From Rhodoglobus sp. (GTDB lineage Bacteria > Actinomycetota > Actinomycetes > Actinomycetales > Microbacteriaceae): 64,000 nucleotides of DNA. Location: contig JAODAV010000020.1 in the NCBI GenBank assembly GCA_025463605.1, positions 22,161 to 86,160 of the forward strand, read 5' to 3'. A program made the translations under genes and the position numbers. The notes under the pieces were generated by a model. The model made no database searches. It saw only the letters and a program-made list of their open reading frames with translations, and was not told where the DNA came from. Positions 8,493 to 17,702 of this stretch are shown here, one piece after another (positions within the stretch are counted from its first letter, which is position 1; every line of letters starts with the position of its first letter).

Positions 8493-10112
8493 TCACGAAC
8501 CCAGGGCGGCGTCGACGATCGCCTTCGCCTCCGCCTGCACGAGCGTGAGGTGCTCGGGACCCTTGAAGGATTCGGCGTAGATCTTGTACACGTCCTCCGT
8601 GCCGCTCGGGCGGGCCGCGAACCACGCGAACTCCGTCGTCACCTTCACGCCGCCGACGGCCGCGCCATTGCCGGGAGCCTCAGAGAGTTTCGCCGTGATG
8701 GGGTCGCCCGCGAGTTCCGTCGCGGTGATCGCGTCGCCAGACAGCTTGCCGAGCCGGGCCTTCTGCTGTTTCGTGGCGGCGGCATCCACTCGCTCGTAGG
8801 CGGGGTCGCCGAACTGGGCGACGAGTTCGGCATACAACTGGGAGGGCGTCTTGCCGGTCACCGCGAGGATCTCAGAAGCGAGAAGGGCGAGCAGGATGCC
8901 GTCTTTGTCGGTCGTCCACGCCGTTCCGTCTGTGCGGAGGAAGCTCGCACCCGCGCTCTCCTCGCCCCCGAAACCGACGCTTCCGTCGATGAGCCCGGGC
9001 ACGAACCACTTGAATCCGACGGGCACCTCCCACAGCCGCCTGCCCAGCGAGTTCGCCACCCGATCGATCATCGAACTGGACACCAGTGTCTTGCCGATGG
9101 CGGCATCCGCTCGCCAATTCGGCCGGTGGGTGTAGAGGTACTGGATCGCGACCGCGAGGAAGTGGTTGGGGTTCATGAGCCCGCCGTCGGGCGTGACGAT
9201 GCCGTGGCGGTCGGCGTCGGCGTCATTTCCTGTGAGGATGTCGAAGTCGTGCCGGTGGGCGACCACGGAAGCCATGGCCGAGGAAGACGAGGGGTCCATG
9301 CGGATCTTGCCGTCCCAGTCGAGGGTCATGAACGCCCATGTCGGATCGACGACGGGGTTGACCACAGTGAGGTCGAGGTCGTACTTCTCGGCGATCGCCT
9401 TCCAGTAGTTGACGCTCGCCCCGCCGAGTGGGTCGGCCCCGATGCGGATGCCGGCGCGCTTGATCGCGTCCATGTCGATGATGTTCGCGAGATCGTCGAC
9501 ATAGGCCGAGCGGAAGTCGTACGTGTCGACGGCGCTCGGCTCGCTCATGAGCACCCCGCGGCGGTCGTCGGCGATGAGCTCGTTCGCGCGATTCGCGATC
9601 CACCCGGTCGCGTCACTGTCGGCAGGACCACCGTGCGGCGGGTTGTACTTGAAGCCGCCGTCGCGCGGCGGATTGTGGCTCGGGGTGATGACGATGCCGT
9701 CAGCCTGGTGCTCGTGCCCTGCGGCGTTGTAGGCGATGATCGCGTGGCTGAGGGCGGGTGTCGGCACCCAGTCGTCGAATTCATCGACGAGCGCATGCAC
9801 GCCGTTGGCCTCGAGCACTTCCAGCGCCGTGGTCTCCGCCGGGCGCGAGAGCCCATGGGTGTCCTTGCCGATGAAGAGCGGACCGGTGATGCCCTGTGCG
9901 GTGCGGTACTCGACGATGGCCTGGGTGATGCACGCGATGTGCGTCTCGTTGAAGGCCGTGTCGAGGGAGGAACCACGATGGCCGCTCGTACCGAAGACGA
10001 CGCGCTGCTCGGGGATCGAGACATCCGGTTCGAGCGCGTAATAGGCGGCTACCAGATCGTGCACGTTGATGAGATCGGATGACTGGGCCAGTGTGCCTGC
10101 GCGCTCGTTCAT
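8493..10112 (-). CDS. pgm: Phosphoglucomutase (alpha-D-glucose phosphate-specific)
   Basis: Interconverts glucose 1-phosphate and glucose 6-phosphate, linking glycolysis to glycogen, trehalose and wall sugar precursors; 539 aa, close to the usual 545. The phosphoserine loop is [11 protein letters not shown], the magnesium loop [10 protein letters not shown] and the sugar-binding loop GEESAGAS. Substrate-entry motif FGTSGHRG is near residue 40. ATG 10112 has GAGGAG shortly upstream. It is a single gene, convergent with the VanY-type gene and 24 bp downstream of the hydrolase gene on the same strand. Confidence 0.97.
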   Translation of the reverse strand: MNERAGTLAQSSDLINVHDLVAAYYALEPDVSIPEQRVVFGTSGHRGSSLDTAFNETHIACITQAIVEYRTAQGITGPLFIGKDTHGLSRPAETTALEVLEANGVHALVDEFDDWVPTPALSHAIIAYNAAGHEHQADGIVITPSHNPPRDGGFKYNPPHGGPADSDATGWIANRANELIADDRRGVLMSEPSAVDTYDFRSAYVDDLANIIDMDAIKRAGIRIGADPLGGASVNYWKAIAEKYDLDLTVVNPVVDPTWAFMTLDWDGKIRMDPSSSSAMASVVAHRHDFDILTGNDADADRHGIVTPDGGLMNPNHFLAVAIQYLYTHRPNWRADAAIGKTLVSSSMIDRVANSLGRRLWEVPVGFKWFVPGLIDGSVGFGGEESAGASFLRTDGTAWTTDKDGILLALLASEILAVTGKTPSQLYAELVAQFGDPAYERVDAAATKQQKARLGKLSGDAITATELAGDPITAKLSEAPGNGAAVGGVKVTTEFAWFAARPSGTEDVYKIYAESFKGPEHLTLVQAEAKAIVDAALGS

Positions 10113-10136
10113 GCTCCTCAGTTTGCACTAGCGGTC

Positions 10137-10862
10137 TCAGGATCGGGCGGCCTCCCCCACCTGGATGGTGGGCACACCTCCGTTGCGCAGTTCCTCGAGG
10201 AAGAGCACGATGCTCGCGGCGACGCTACGGTGCGTGACGTCGTTCAGGATGTCGTGGAGACCCTGATCCACGATCGCCACCCGCGCGCGGGGAACCTCGT
10301 CGTAGTAGCTGAGCGCTTCGGCGGTCGTGGCGACCACGTCGGCCGAGCCGTGCAGCGCGAGCAGCGGAACGGTGATGTCACCCGGCCGCGGCAGCGTGAG
10401 ACCGTCGGGCAGGTCGCGAGCCAGTGCCCTCGGGTCGGCGAGCTCGGGGTTGGCGAGCACCTGCCGGTGCACCGGGCACGCGGTGCGCACGTCGAGCTGG
10501 GCGTACTCGTCGGCGATGATGCCCGTGCCGCGCGGCAGACCCGCTGTGACGACGGCGGCGACGCCCGAGCGGCGATCGCTCGCGATGCGCAGTGCGAGCA
10601 CGGCGCCGGCATCCGACCCCACGAGCACGACCGGCCCGACTTCGCTCTCTGCGACGAGGCTGCGCACGAGCTGGGCGGAGAATGCGACGCTCTCGGTGAC
10701 GTCGCGCACCGCGCGCACCCGATAGGCGTCGGCGGAGAGCCGCCTCCCGAACCGCGAGTACACGGCGGGTGACTCGCCGCGACCGGCGAGCACGATGATC
10801 GTTCCTCGCGGTGTGGCCCCGGTGGGCTCATCCCATCGGTCGGTTGTCGGTGGGGTGGTCAT
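10137..10862 (-). CDS. Alpha/beta-fold hydrolase
   Basis: Small cytoplasmic hydrolase of 241 aa with the alpha/beta fold. The oxyanion region is GTIIVLAGRGESPAVY, and the lipase-like elbow reads VLVGSDAGAVLA, with Asp where Ser is usual, which is odd. ALHGSADVVATT carries the acidic residue and QGLHDILND the His. The ATG overlaps the stop of a 24-codon upstream ORF (TGATG), so translation should be coupled. AAGGAG also sits 6 nt upstream. Substrate unknown; the replaced nucleophile raises the possibility of a non-hydrolytic or dienelactone-type enzyme. Confidence 0.8.
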   Translation of the reverse strand: MTTPPTTDRWDEPTGATPRGTIIVLAGRGESPAVYSRFGRRLSADAYRVRAVRDVTESVAFSAQLVRSLVAESEVGPVVLVGSDAGAVLALRIASDRRSGVAAVVTAGLPRGTGIIADEYAQLDVRTACPVHRQVLANPELADPRALARDLPDGLTLPRPGDITVPLLALHGSADVVATTAEALSYYDEVPRARVAIVDQGLHDILNDVTHRSVAASIVLFLEELRNGGVPTIQVGEAARS

Positions 10863-10936
10863 CAGACGCTCCTTGCGGTTTCGAGCTCCAGGATGACGGT
10901 CGGCACGTGGCCCCAGCCGGCGTCGTGATTTGCCAT
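10862..10936 (-). CDS. 24-aa leader-like small ORF coupled to the hydrolase
   Basis: The peptide begins MANHDAGWGHVP and ends LELETARSV. GGAGG (10940-10944) sits 3-4 nt before the ATG at 10936, a strong ribosome site. Its TGA overlaps the hydrolase ATG. Such spacing points to real translation, either as a coupling device or as a small protein. Function unknown. Confidence 0.6.
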   Translation of the reverse strand: MANHDAGWGHVPTVILELETARSV

Positions 10937-11122
10937 GGTTCCTCCGTTCGAATGGGTCGGGATGCCGGACAGTCTGTCCCGGGCACACCGCTCGATTCCA
11001 CGGAAGACGACACATAAACGCCCTTTGCGACTTGTGACGTCATCGACTGAAACAAAACGCAAGACAGGTTGGCGAGCGGAGCCGGTCCGGCTCCTCGGCG
11101 CAGGAGCCATAAACTTCTCAGC

Positions 11123-12064
11123 ATGGCCGACACCATCCCCGCGGGAACGTACTCCTACCTGGGTCCTGCCGGCACGTTCACCGAAGCGGCCCTCAAGCAG
11201 GTGCCCGAGGCGGCGGGCAAGCCGTGGCGTTCCGTGCACAATGTCGGCGAAGCGCTCGACGACGTGGTGACCGGCCGCAGCGTCGCCGCCATGATCGCGA
11301 TCGAGAACTCCGTCGAGGGTGGCGTGAGTGCGACCCAGGATGCGCTCGCGAACATTCCGAATCTGCGCATCATCGGGGAGTACCTCGTGCCGGTCAATTT
11401 CGTGCTCGTCGCCCGCCGCGGCACGACCCTCGCCGACGTCAAGGTCATCAACGCGCACCCCGTCGCGTACGCCCAGACGCATCTGTGGCTCGACGAGAAC
11501 CTGCCCAGCCACGGGCACATCCCGGCGACCTCGAATGTCACCGCCGCCGCATCCCTCTTCGAGAACGACCTCGCGGATGCCGCGGTCGCACCGCCCGGAA
11601 TCATCGAACACCACGATCTCGATGTGCTCGCCGAGGGTATCGGCGACAACCCCAACGCCGTCACGCGGTTCCTGCTCGTCTCGCGCGTCGCCCCCCTCCC
11701 GGAGCCCACGGGCAGTGACAAGACGAGCATCATTGCCGAGCTTCCGGATGACACGGCCGGTCGGTTGCTCGAAATGCTCGAGCAGTTCGCAACCCGCGGA
11801 GTCAACATGAGCCTGCTCGAGTCGCGGCCCATCGGCGACTCCCTCGGACGGTATCGCTTCGTCATCGACCTCGACGGCCACATCCTCGACGAGCGAGTCG
11901 CCGACGCCCTGCTGGGTCTCAAGCGATTCAGCCCCAACGTGATCTTCCTCGGCAGCTACCCCCGCGCGGACAAGCTGCCCATCACGGTCATCCCGCGCTA
12001 CGACAACGACGCGTTCGTGGACGCCCGGGACTGGCTGCGGGGGCTGATCGCCGGCGAGGTCTAG
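11123..12064 (+). CDS. pheA: Prephenate dehydratase
   Basis: Converts prephenate to phenylpyruvate in phenylalanine synthesis; 313 aa, the size of the stand-alone actinobacterial enzyme. The catalytic domain starts YSYLGPAGTFTEAAL and includes IENSVEGGV. The conserved Thr-Arg-Phe of the active site is seen in NAVTRFLLVS. The C-terminal ACT domain, which senses phenylalanine, contains NMSLLESRPI (the ESRP motif). The ATG lies 7 nt after TAAACT (11110-11115) without a Shine-Dalgarno sequence, so it is probably leaderless; an upstream in-frame start is therefore rejected. It is divergent from the small ORF/hydrolase pair. Confidence 0.96.
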   Translation: MADTIPAGTYSYLGPAGTFTEAALKQVPEAAGKPWRSVHNVGEALDDVVTGRSVAAMIAIENSVEGGVSATQDALANIPNLRIIGEYLVPVNFVLVARRGTTLADVKVINAHPVAYAQTHLWLDENLPSHGHIPATSNVTAAASLFENDLADAAVAPPGIIEHHDLDVLAEGIGDNPNAVTRFLLVSRVAPLPEPTGSDKTSIIAELPDDTAGRLLEMLEQFATRGVNMSLLESRPIGDSLGRYRFVIDLDGHILDERVADALLGLKRFSPNVIFLGSYPRADKLPITVIPRYDNDAFVDARDWLRGLIAGEV

Positions 12065-12196
12065 GCCGGCACCTTTGGGCCGCTGTCGCTCCGCGCCCTC
12101 CATCCCGCCGAGTTCGCCACTTCTGCCCCGTCCGGGCTGCGGTCTGTGACATCGGCGCACGTTCAAACGGCAGCGCCCGGGCCAAACCTCAGCGCA

Positions 12197-12218
12197 CGCG
12201 TCGACGCTCAGCGACGCG
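12197..12218. terminator. Hairpin between convergent pheA and kinase genes
   Basis: CGCGTCG pairs perfectly with CGACGCG around an 8-nt loop in the 176-bp gap between two convergent genes. No T-run follows, so termination is only inferred from position. Confidence 0.3.
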
Positions 12219-12240
12219 CGGGCGTGGTGGGCGAGGACGC

Positions 12241-13224
12241 CTACCCCGCCGGCACCTTCACCGTGAGGGCCCCCGCGTCGACCCACGTGTGCACTGAGAG
12301 GGCCTCGCCGAACTGGTCACCGTCGAGCTGGAACTCCTGCGGGATGTCGACGTGCATGCTGAAGGCCCGACCGGTCAGGTAGGTGACGTCGCGGGCATCC
12401 TTGGTGAGCTCGATGATGCGGCGGCCCAGGGCGCTCTTGCGCAGCACGCCGTTCTCCCACGCGAGCTGGCGCCAGACTTTGGCCCAGCCGAACGGCCCAC
12501 GCGGACGCAGCGCGGCGACATCGAGGATGCCGTCGTCGGGTTTCGCGTCGGGCATGAGCAGGAAGCCGCCGGGAAGTACACCGCAGTTGCCGACGATGAT
12601 CGTGTGCACATTCATGGAGCGCGCGGAGCCGTTGTCGACGCGGTACTGCACTCGCACGGGTTTGATCTGGGGGATTGATCGTGCGATCCCATCGACGTAG
12701 GCGAGCCATCCGACCGCACGCTTGAGTCGCACGTTGGTGTTCTTGATCATCTTGGCGTCGAGTCCGAGGCCCGCCATGACGAGGAACACGTGCTCCTCGC
12801 GGTCACCGTCGGGGCGCACGATCGCGGCAATGCCCAGGTCGATGGTGCGGCGGTCTCCGGTGAAGGCCGCAGCCACGCTCGCCTCGAGATTGGAGAGCGG
12901 GAGTTCGAGGTTGCGGGCCAGCAGGTTGCCCGTGCCGGAGGGAACGAGAGCGAGCGCCACGCTGCTGTCGCGCAGCGCTTCGGCGACTGCGCGCACCGTG
13001 CCGTCGCCACCAGCGGCGATCACGACCTCCGCCCCGCGACGGATTGCGCTTCCCGTGACGCCCTGCCCGGCATCCTGTGTTGTGGTCTCGAACCACAGGG
13101 TCGGGCCCCAGCCCGCGCGCTTCGCCGCCTCGGTCACCGACTTCTTGAGCTTCGTGATGTCCACTTTGGTCGGGTTGTAGATGACCGCGGCCTGCCTCTT
13201 ACGCACACCTCGGGACTCCGCCAC
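12241..13224 (-). CDS. Diacylglycerol kinase-like lipid kinase (YegS/DgkB type)
   Basis: Soluble lipid kinase with a DAGK catalytic domain, 327 aa. The nucleotide loop GGDGTVRAVAEAL is near residue 70 and is followed by VPSGTGNLLARNL, the hallmark second motif. In this superfamily the product is phosphatidic acid or a phosphorylated lipid; the exact lipid is not evident. GTG 13224 is chosen because TACCGT (13232-13237) lies 7 nt upstream with no Shine-Dalgarno sequence, giving a leaderless start; a longer frame upstream would be antisense to serS. It is divergent from serS with only 39 bp between starts. Confidence 0.9.
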   Translation of the reverse strand: MAESRGVRKRQAAVIYNPTKVDITKLKKSVTEAAKRAGWGPTLWFETTTQDAGQGVTGSAIRRGAEVVIAAGGDGTVRAVAEALRDSSVALALVPSGTGNLLARNLELPLSNLEASVAAAFTGDRRTIDLGIAAIVRPDGDREEHVFLVMAGLGLDAKMIKNTNVRLKRAVGWLAYVDGIARSIPQIKPVRVQYRVDNGSARSMNVHTIIVGNCGVLPGGFLLMPDAKPDDGILDVAALRPRGPFGWAKVWRQLAWENGVLRKSALGRRIIELTKDARDVTYLTGRAFSMHVDIPQEFQLDGDQFGEALSVHTWVDAGALTVKVPAG

Positions 13225-13263
13225 GCGACCAACGGTACGGCATGGGCTGGGTAGGCTGTACGC
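13225..13263. promoter_or_regulatory. Compact divergent promoter region for two leaderless genes
   Basis: Only 39 bp separate the GTG of the lipid kinase (13224) from the GTG of serS (13264). The -10 elements TACCGT (13232-13237, minus) and TAGGCT (13252-13257, plus) face away from each other. Each -35 region must lie over or beyond the opposite -10, so the two polymerases probably compete. Confidence 0.65.
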
Positions 13264-14529
13264 GTGATCGACCCGCAACTCCTCCGCGATGATCCCGATG
13301 CGGTGCGGCGCTCGCAGCAGCTTCGTGGGGCATCCGTGACGCTCGTCGACGAGGCAATCGCGGCGGATGCGGCACGCCGAGCAGGCATCGGCGAGTTCGA
13401 GAACCTGCGCGCGGAGCAGAACGCTTTCGGCAAGATTGTGGCCGCCGCGCCCAAGGAGCAGAAGCAGGCACTCGTCGCCGAGGCTCAGAAGCTCGCGGCC
13501 AGGGTCAAGGCGGCGCAACAGCTTTCGGCGGATGCCGACGCCGAGTTCACGAGGATCGCCGGAGCCATCGGCAACGTCACGATCGACGGCGTGCCGGCGG
13601 GCGGCGAAGACGACTGGGCCCTCATCAGGCAAGTGGGCACGCCCGCCACATTCGATTTCGAGCCCCGCGATCACGCCGAACTCGGCGAGCTGCTCGGTGC
13701 CATCGACATCGCGAGGGGTGTGAAGGTTTCCGGCAGCCGGTTCTACTTCCTCAAAGGTGTCGGCGCTCGGCTCGAGATCGCGCTCATGAACATGGCACTC
13801 GACAAGGCGCTCGCCGAAGGGTTCACCCCCCTCATCACGCCCACCCTCGTGCGGCCCGAGATCATGGCCGGCACCGGCTTCCTCGGCGAGCACTCGGACG
13901 AGATCTATTACCTGCCTGCCGACGACCTGTACCTCACGGGCACGAGTGAGGTGGCGCTCGCCGGGTACCACTCCGACGAGATCGTCGACCTCTCGTCGGG
14001 ACCCCTGCGCTACGCCGGCTGGTCAACCTGCTATCGCAGGGAGGCGGGCTCGGCCGGCAAAGACAACCGGGGCATCCTTCGCGTGCACCAGTTCAACAAG
14101 CTCGAGATGTTCAGCTACGTGCTGCCCGAGGATGCCGAAGCCGAGCACGAGCGGCTGCTCGCGTACCAGGAGTCCATGCTCCAGGCGTGCGGCCTCAGCT
14201 ACCGGGTGATCGATGTTGCCGCGGGCGATCTCGGGTCCAGCGCGGCACGCAAGTTCGACGTGGAGGCGTGGATTCCCACGCAGGGCACCCACCGCGAGCT
14301 CACGAGCACGAGCAACTGCACCACTTACCAGGCCAGGCGCCTCGACATCCGTTACCGCACCGATTCGGGCAAGACGGCGCCCGTGGCGACCCTCAACGGA
14401 ACGCTCGCCACGACCCGCTGGCTCGTCGCGATCCTCGAGACCCACCAGCAGGCCGACGGTTCTGTGGTGGTTCCGGATGCCCTGCGCTCCTACCTCGGCG
14501 GCCTCGAGCTCTTCGTTCCCGTGTCATGA
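13264..14529 (+). CDS. serS: Seryl-tRNA synthetase
   Basis: Charges tRNA-Ser with serine; 421 aa, the full family length. The N-terminal coiled-coil tRNA-binding arm covers about residues 25-100 (rich in Ala, Glu and Lys). Class II motif 2 is seen in [21 protein letters not shown] and motif 3 in [16 protein letters not shown]. The GTG start lies 6 nt after TAGGCT, so it is leaderless. It overlaps the HAD gene by 4 bp (ATGA). Two tRNA-Ser genes lie within 4 kb, a coincidence worth noting but not unusual. Confidence 0.97.
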   Translation: MIDPQLLRDDPDAVRRSQQLRGASVTLVDEAIAADAARRAGIGEFENLRAEQNAFGKIVAAAPKEQKQALVAEAQKLAARVKAAQQLSADADAEFTRIAGAIGNVTIDGVPAGGEDDWALIRQVGTPATFDFEPRDHAELGELLGAIDIARGVKVSGSRFYFLKGVGARLEIALMNMALDKALAEGFTPLITPTLVRPEIMAGTGFLGEHSDEIYYLPADDLYLTGTSEVALAGYHSDEIVDLSSGPLRYAGWSTCYRREAGSAGKDNRGILRVHQFNKLEMFSYVLPEDAEAEHERLLAYQESMLQACGLSYRVIDVAAGDLGSSAARKFDVEAWIPTQGTHRELTSTSNCTTYQARRLDIRYRTDSGKTAPVATLNGTLATTRWLVAILETHQQADGSVVVPDALRSYLGGLELFVPVS

Positions 14530-15326
14530 CCGACCCCTGGCTCATCGCACTCGATGTGGACGGCACCGTGCTGCGCGAGGACGGCGTCATGAACGATGCC
14601 GTCGTGAAGGCGGTGGGTCGCGTGCGTGATGCGGGCCATGAGGTGATGATCGCGACGGGGCGCTCCGTGGCGATGACGATGCCCATCCTCGATCGGCTCG
14701 GCATCTCGCCGCAGTACGTCGTGTGCTCGAACGGCGCGATCACTCTCAAGCGCGACCCGGATGCGCCGACCGGATACGCACGCAAGTACGTCGAGACGTT
14801 CGATCCGAGCGAAGTGCTCACGACCATCCGCGGCAGCCTCGAGTCGGCGAACTACGCGGTCGAAGACGAGACGGGCATGTACCTCTTCACGGGCTACTTT
14901 CCCGACGGCACACTGGGTGCCGTCAGCGAGAAGGTGGAATTCGAGCAACTGCTCGTCACTCGTGCGACCCGCGTCGTTGTGATCTCGCCCGAGCACAAGA
15001 TCGAGGACTTTCTCTCGGTGGTCGAGCGGATGGGCCTGCACAAGGTGAGCTACAACGTGGGCTGGACCGCTTGGCTCGACATCGCCCCCGACGGCGTCAA
15101 CAAGTCGACCGCGCTCGAGCGGGTGCGGGAAACGCTCGGGGTGCCGCGGTCGCGCGTGCTCGCAGTCGGTGACGGCCGAAACGACATCGACATGCTCGAA
15201 TGGGCCGCAGCCGAGGGCCGCGGCGTCGCCATGGGTCAGGCTCCTACTGAGGTGCTCGCGGCGGCCAACGAGATCACCGGTACCGACCTCGATGACGGGG
15301 TAGCGACACTCCTCGCAGCGTTCTAG
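14526..15326 (+). CDS. HAD-superfamily (Cof-type) hydrolase
   Basis: Cytoplasmic phosphatase of the Cof/YbiV subgroup, 266 aa. Motif I is ALDVDGTVL with the nucleophile Asp near residue 9, motif II is MIATGRS, and motif IV is [11 protein letters not shown]. The insertion between motifs is a C2-type cap. Members act on sugar phosphates or FMN-like substrates, but substrate cannot be assigned. ATG 14526 overlaps the serS stop by 4 bp, the same coupling found in many actinobacteria. Confidence 0.92.
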   Translation: MTDPWLIALDVDGTVLREDGVMNDAVVKAVGRVRDAGHEVMIATGRSVAMTMPILDRLGISPQYVVCSNGAITLKRDPDAPTGYARKYVETFDPSEVLTTIRGSLESANYAVEDETGMYLFTGYFPDGTLGAVSEKVEFEQLLVTRATRVVVISPEHKIEDFLSVVERMGLHKVSYNVGWTAWLDIAPDGVNKSTALERVRETLGVPRSRVLAVGDGRNDIDMLEWAAAEGRGVAMGQAPTEVLAAANEITGTDLDDGVATLLAAF

Positions 15327-15384
15327 CCTGATCCTCAGGGTTAGTCAAGCGGTCATAAGTTACACTCGGAGTTTGGTCCAGCCA

Positions 15385-15469
15385 GGAGGGCTGTCCGAGC
15401 GGCCGATGGAGCCAGTCTTGAAAACTGGTGGGCAGAAATGTCTCGTGGGTTCGAATCCCACGCCCTCCG
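15385..15469 (+). tRNA. tRNA-Ser (anticodon TGA)
   Basis: Acceptor GGAGGGC (15385-15391) pairs with GCCCTCC (15462-15468). Anticodon stem CCAGT/ACTGG encloses loop CTTGAAA with anticodon TGA at 15419-15421. A long variable arm and T-loop GGTTCGAATCC are present, as in type II tRNAs. CCA is not encoded. A TACACT -10-like element lies at 15361-15366. Confidence 0.97.
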
Positions 15470-15511
15470 CGCACCAATCACCACCCTGGCGGGCGACGAA
15501 AGGTACCTGAT

Positions 15512-16798
15512 ATGAGCGAGTTGCGACCCCGCTCCGAACTGCGGTCCGGCTCCGGCGAGCTTCGCCGGCGCTCCGCGGGCAGCACGAAGCTGCCGGGCAT
15601 CGCGCGCCACGGTCAGCTGAAGAAGTCCCACGCCTTCCCGATCGTGCTCAAGTTCATCGCGGCGGCCCTTGCCGTCGTTGTGGTGAGCGGGGCATCCGTC
15701 GGCGCCATCGCGGTCAACAGCATTCTCAGCAAAGCGCAGCCAAGCGTCGCGCTCATTGGCGACACCCCCGGCCCGCCCCCACAGATCGGTGCGATCGACG
15801 GCGGCTTCAACATCCTCATCGTCGGTAGCGACCGGTGCGAGGTGGAGGCCGACGAGTGCGGCGAGCGCGGCTCGGCCGAGCTCAACGACGTGAACATGCT
15901 GCTGCACGTCTCTCAGGACCAGACCAACGCTACGGCGATCAGCTTTCCCCGTGACCTCGTCGTCGGCATTCCCGAGTGCCCTGACGAAGAGGGCGACACA
16001 AAGGGGTACTCGACTGAGCCCCTCAACACCGCGCTGTACTACGGCGGTCTTCCCTGTGTCGTACTCACGATCGAGGAACTCACCGGACTCGACATTCAGT
16101 TCGCCGGTGAGATCACCTTCAACGGCGTGATCAACATGTCGGATGCGATCGGCGGCGTGCCGGTGTGCGTCGACGGCCCGATCCACGACGAGTACACCGG
16201 TCTCGCGATCGATGCGGCCGGTACCTACAACCTCATGGGCCGCGATGCGCTCGCGTTCCTGCGCTCACGTCACGGCGTCGGTGACGGCAGCGACATCACG
16301 CGAATCAGCTCCCAGCAGGTGTACCTCTCATCCCTCGTGCGCACGCTCAAGAGCTCCAACACCCTCGGAGATGTGACGAAGCTCTACAACCTCGCCAATG
16401 CGGCGCTCAGCAGCATGACCCTCTCGACGAGCCTCGCCGACCCCACCACCATGGTCGCGATTGCGCTGGCGCTCAAGAACATCCCGATCGAGCGCGTCAC
16501 GTTCGTGCAATATCCGGGCACGACTGGCAATACCGAGGGCCTCTACGCGAACAAGGTCAAGCCGAACTTCGCGCTTGGCGATCAGCTCATGGAACTCGTG
16601 AAGGCCGACCAGCCCTTCCTCCTGGCCGAGGCGGGCGACGGTGCGGGTTCCATGGTTGACCCGAACGCTCCAGCGCCAGACCCGAACGCGACCCCCGATC
16701 CGGATGCCCCGGTCATCGACAACACGGGCCTGCCGACGATCGACATCCGTGGACAGACGGCGGCCGACTACACCTGCTCGATCTCCAACGACTACTAG
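15512..16798 (+). CDS. LytR-CpsA-Psr family cell-wall glycopolymer transferase
   Basis: Membrane-anchored enzyme that attaches wall glycopolymers to peptidoglycan; 428 aa. A cytoplasmic basic N-terminus is followed by one membrane helix (about residues 46-70), then the extracellular LCP domain. Key arginines are seen in SFPRDLVVGIP and in LRSRHGVGDGSDITRISSQQ, which bind the polyprenyl pyrophosphate head group. The C-terminus has a Pro-Asp-Ala-rich stretch and a Cys. ATG 15512 follows AAGG at moderate distance; an upstream frame would run over the tRNA and is rejected. Confidence 0.93.
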   Translation: MSELRPRSELRSGSGELRRRSAGSTKLPGIARHGQLKKSHAFPIVLKFIAAALAVVVVSGASVGAIAVNSILSKAQPSVALIGDTPGPPPQIGAIDGGFNILIVGSDRCEVEADECGERGSAELNDVNMLLHVSQDQTNATAISFPRDLVVGIPECPDEEGDTKGYSTEPLNTALYYGGLPCVVLTIEELTGLDIQFAGEITFNGVINMSDAIGGVPVCVDGPIHDEYTGLAIDAAGTYNLMGRDALAFLRSRHGVGDGSDITRISSQQVYLSSLVRTLKSSNTLGDVTKLYNLANAALSSMTLSTSLADPTTMVAIALALKNIPIERVTFVQYPGTTGNTEGLYANKVKPNFALGDQLMELVKADQPFLLAEAGDGAGSMVDPNAPAPDPNATPDPDAPVIDNTGLPTIDIRGQTAADYTCSISNDY

Positions 16799-16821
16799 TC
16801 GCGGCATCCTCAACCGTTAGC

Positions 16822-17218
16822 GGTGGGTCGCCCAGCCGACTACCCAGCCCGGCGAGCGACCCACCATCCCTCTGCGCTGACCCGAACTGTCGGCCGAGGG
16901 AGCGTGAGCGCTGGCTGGCTCCGATGCGACGTCAGGAGCCAGCCAGACGGTAATCCTTCAGCCGGCGCCGGGCGAGGCGGACCGAAGCGGAGGCAAGCCG
17001 ATCCCGGCGGCACCTAGGATGCACCGCACAGCGCTAGGGCCCGCTAGCGCGCTGGGGGAGAGCGTTGGCTGCGGGTAAGGCTCTGTGTTTCGCCGGGATC
17101 GGAGTTGGATGAGCATGGGGTTGTCTCCGCGCCGAGTGGGAGGACTCGTCAGCCCGCCCCTCGGGTAAGGGCGGGCTCGAGCGCTTGCCTAACTATACGT
17201 GTCCTCCAAAAGGAGGAC
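16822..17218. ncRNA. Candidate structured RNA or cluster of hairpins, unknown family
   Basis: The 503-bp gap between the LCP gene and tRNA-Ser(GCT) has no plausible gene but several perfect stems. They are 16822-16831 with 16856-16865 (10 bp), 16911-16922 with 16935-16946 (12 bp), 16998-17009 with 17091-17102 (12 bp, enclosing 17032-17037/17044-17049), 17151-17159 with 17169-17177 (9 bp) and 17201-17207 with 17212-17218 (GTCCTCC/GGAGGAC). I do not recognise SRP RNA, RNase P, tmRNA or 6C RNA here. The third pair is long-range, which suggests a folded transcript rather than isolated terminators. Strand is undetermined. Confidence 0.35.
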
Positions 17219-17301
17219 AAGCTTTTGCGCGTCCCCAATGCTGGGCACACCCGGTTCGTGTCCTCCGCCGCACGTTGGCTATGATTGCTGACGCACCACC
17301 T

Positions 17302-17391
17302 GGAGACGTCGCATAGTTCGGCCTAGTGCACCACCCTGCTAAGGTGGAGAACCCTTAATGGGTTCCGTGGGTTCAAATCCCACCGTCTCCG
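17302..17391 (+). tRNA. tRNA-Ser (anticodon GCT)
   Basis: Acceptor GGAGACG (17302-17308) pairs with CGTCTCC (17384-17390). Anticodon stem CCACC/GGTGG holds loop CTGCTAA with GCT at 17338-17340. A long variable arm and T-loop GGTTCAAATCC are present. TATGAT at 17280-17285 is a fitting -10 element. CCA is not encoded. Confidence 0.97.
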
Positions 17392-17402
17392 CAGACGAAC
17401 AG

Positions 17403-17423
17403 AGACCGCCACTCGAGCGGTCT
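17403..17423 (+). terminator. Rho-independent terminator of tRNA-Ser(GCT)
   Basis: AGACCGC, seven bases, GCGGTCT followed by TTTCTTCG, 12 bp after the tRNA. A near-copy of this terminator appears again at 17608-17628. Confidence 0.8.
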
Positions 17424-17466
17424 TTCTTCGTTTAACCAGGTCTCTGTTCGTTTGCGGACACGGTCT

Positions 17467-17580
17467 GGACGCGAACGCACTCGTGGGCCCCCGCTGAGCA
17501 GACCGGGCTTTCGCGCCGACCCTTCAACTCGATGCGTGCGAGATACCGCGCGATAGACCGGCGGCTCAGTAGGGGAGTCA
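17467..17580 (+). repeat. 114-bp element behind tRNA-Ser(GCT), copy A
   Basis: The element starts GGACGCGAA and continues CACTCGTGGGCCCCCGCTGA. It has a variable middle and ends GCGGCTCAGTAGGGGAGTCA. The same ends and nearly the same length are found at 36135-36247 behind tRNA-Arg. Imperfect inverted ends (CCCCCGCTGAGC against GCTCAGTAGGGG) suggest it folds back. Immediately after it the tRNA-Ser tail is repeated. Confidence 0.85.
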
Positions 17581-17660
17581 AATCCCACCGTCTCCGCAGA
17601 CGAGCAGAGACCGCCAGTTGTGCGGTCTTTCTTCGTTAATCAGGTGTCCGTTCGTCTGCG
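17578..17660 (+). repeat. Second copy of tRNA-Ser 3' end and its terminator
   Basis: From TCAAATCCC the sequence repeats the last part of tRNA-Ser(GCT) and what follows it (compare 17373-17455), including the terminator (here 17608-17628). Both copies end in a segment that pairs with CCGCAGACGA. The arrangement, tRNA, tail, insert, tail copy, is that of an attachment-site duplication, with the 114-bp element as the insert. Confidence 0.8.
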
Positions 17661-17702
17661 GATCAAGCGACGCATCGCGGCGCTGCTCGCCGAGCTTCTC
17701 GC

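Noticed and set aside
8406..10082. 558-aa open frame on the plus strand
   Set aside because: Antisense to pgm, which has clear catalytic motifs throughout.
10862..12286. 474-aa minus-strand frame ending in the small coupled ORF
   Set aside because: Antisense to pheA; only its last 24 codons, with their own ribosome site, are plausible.
16823..17017. 64-aa frame in the stem-rich region
   Set aside because: No ribosome site and the sequence is dominated by perfect inverted repeats.
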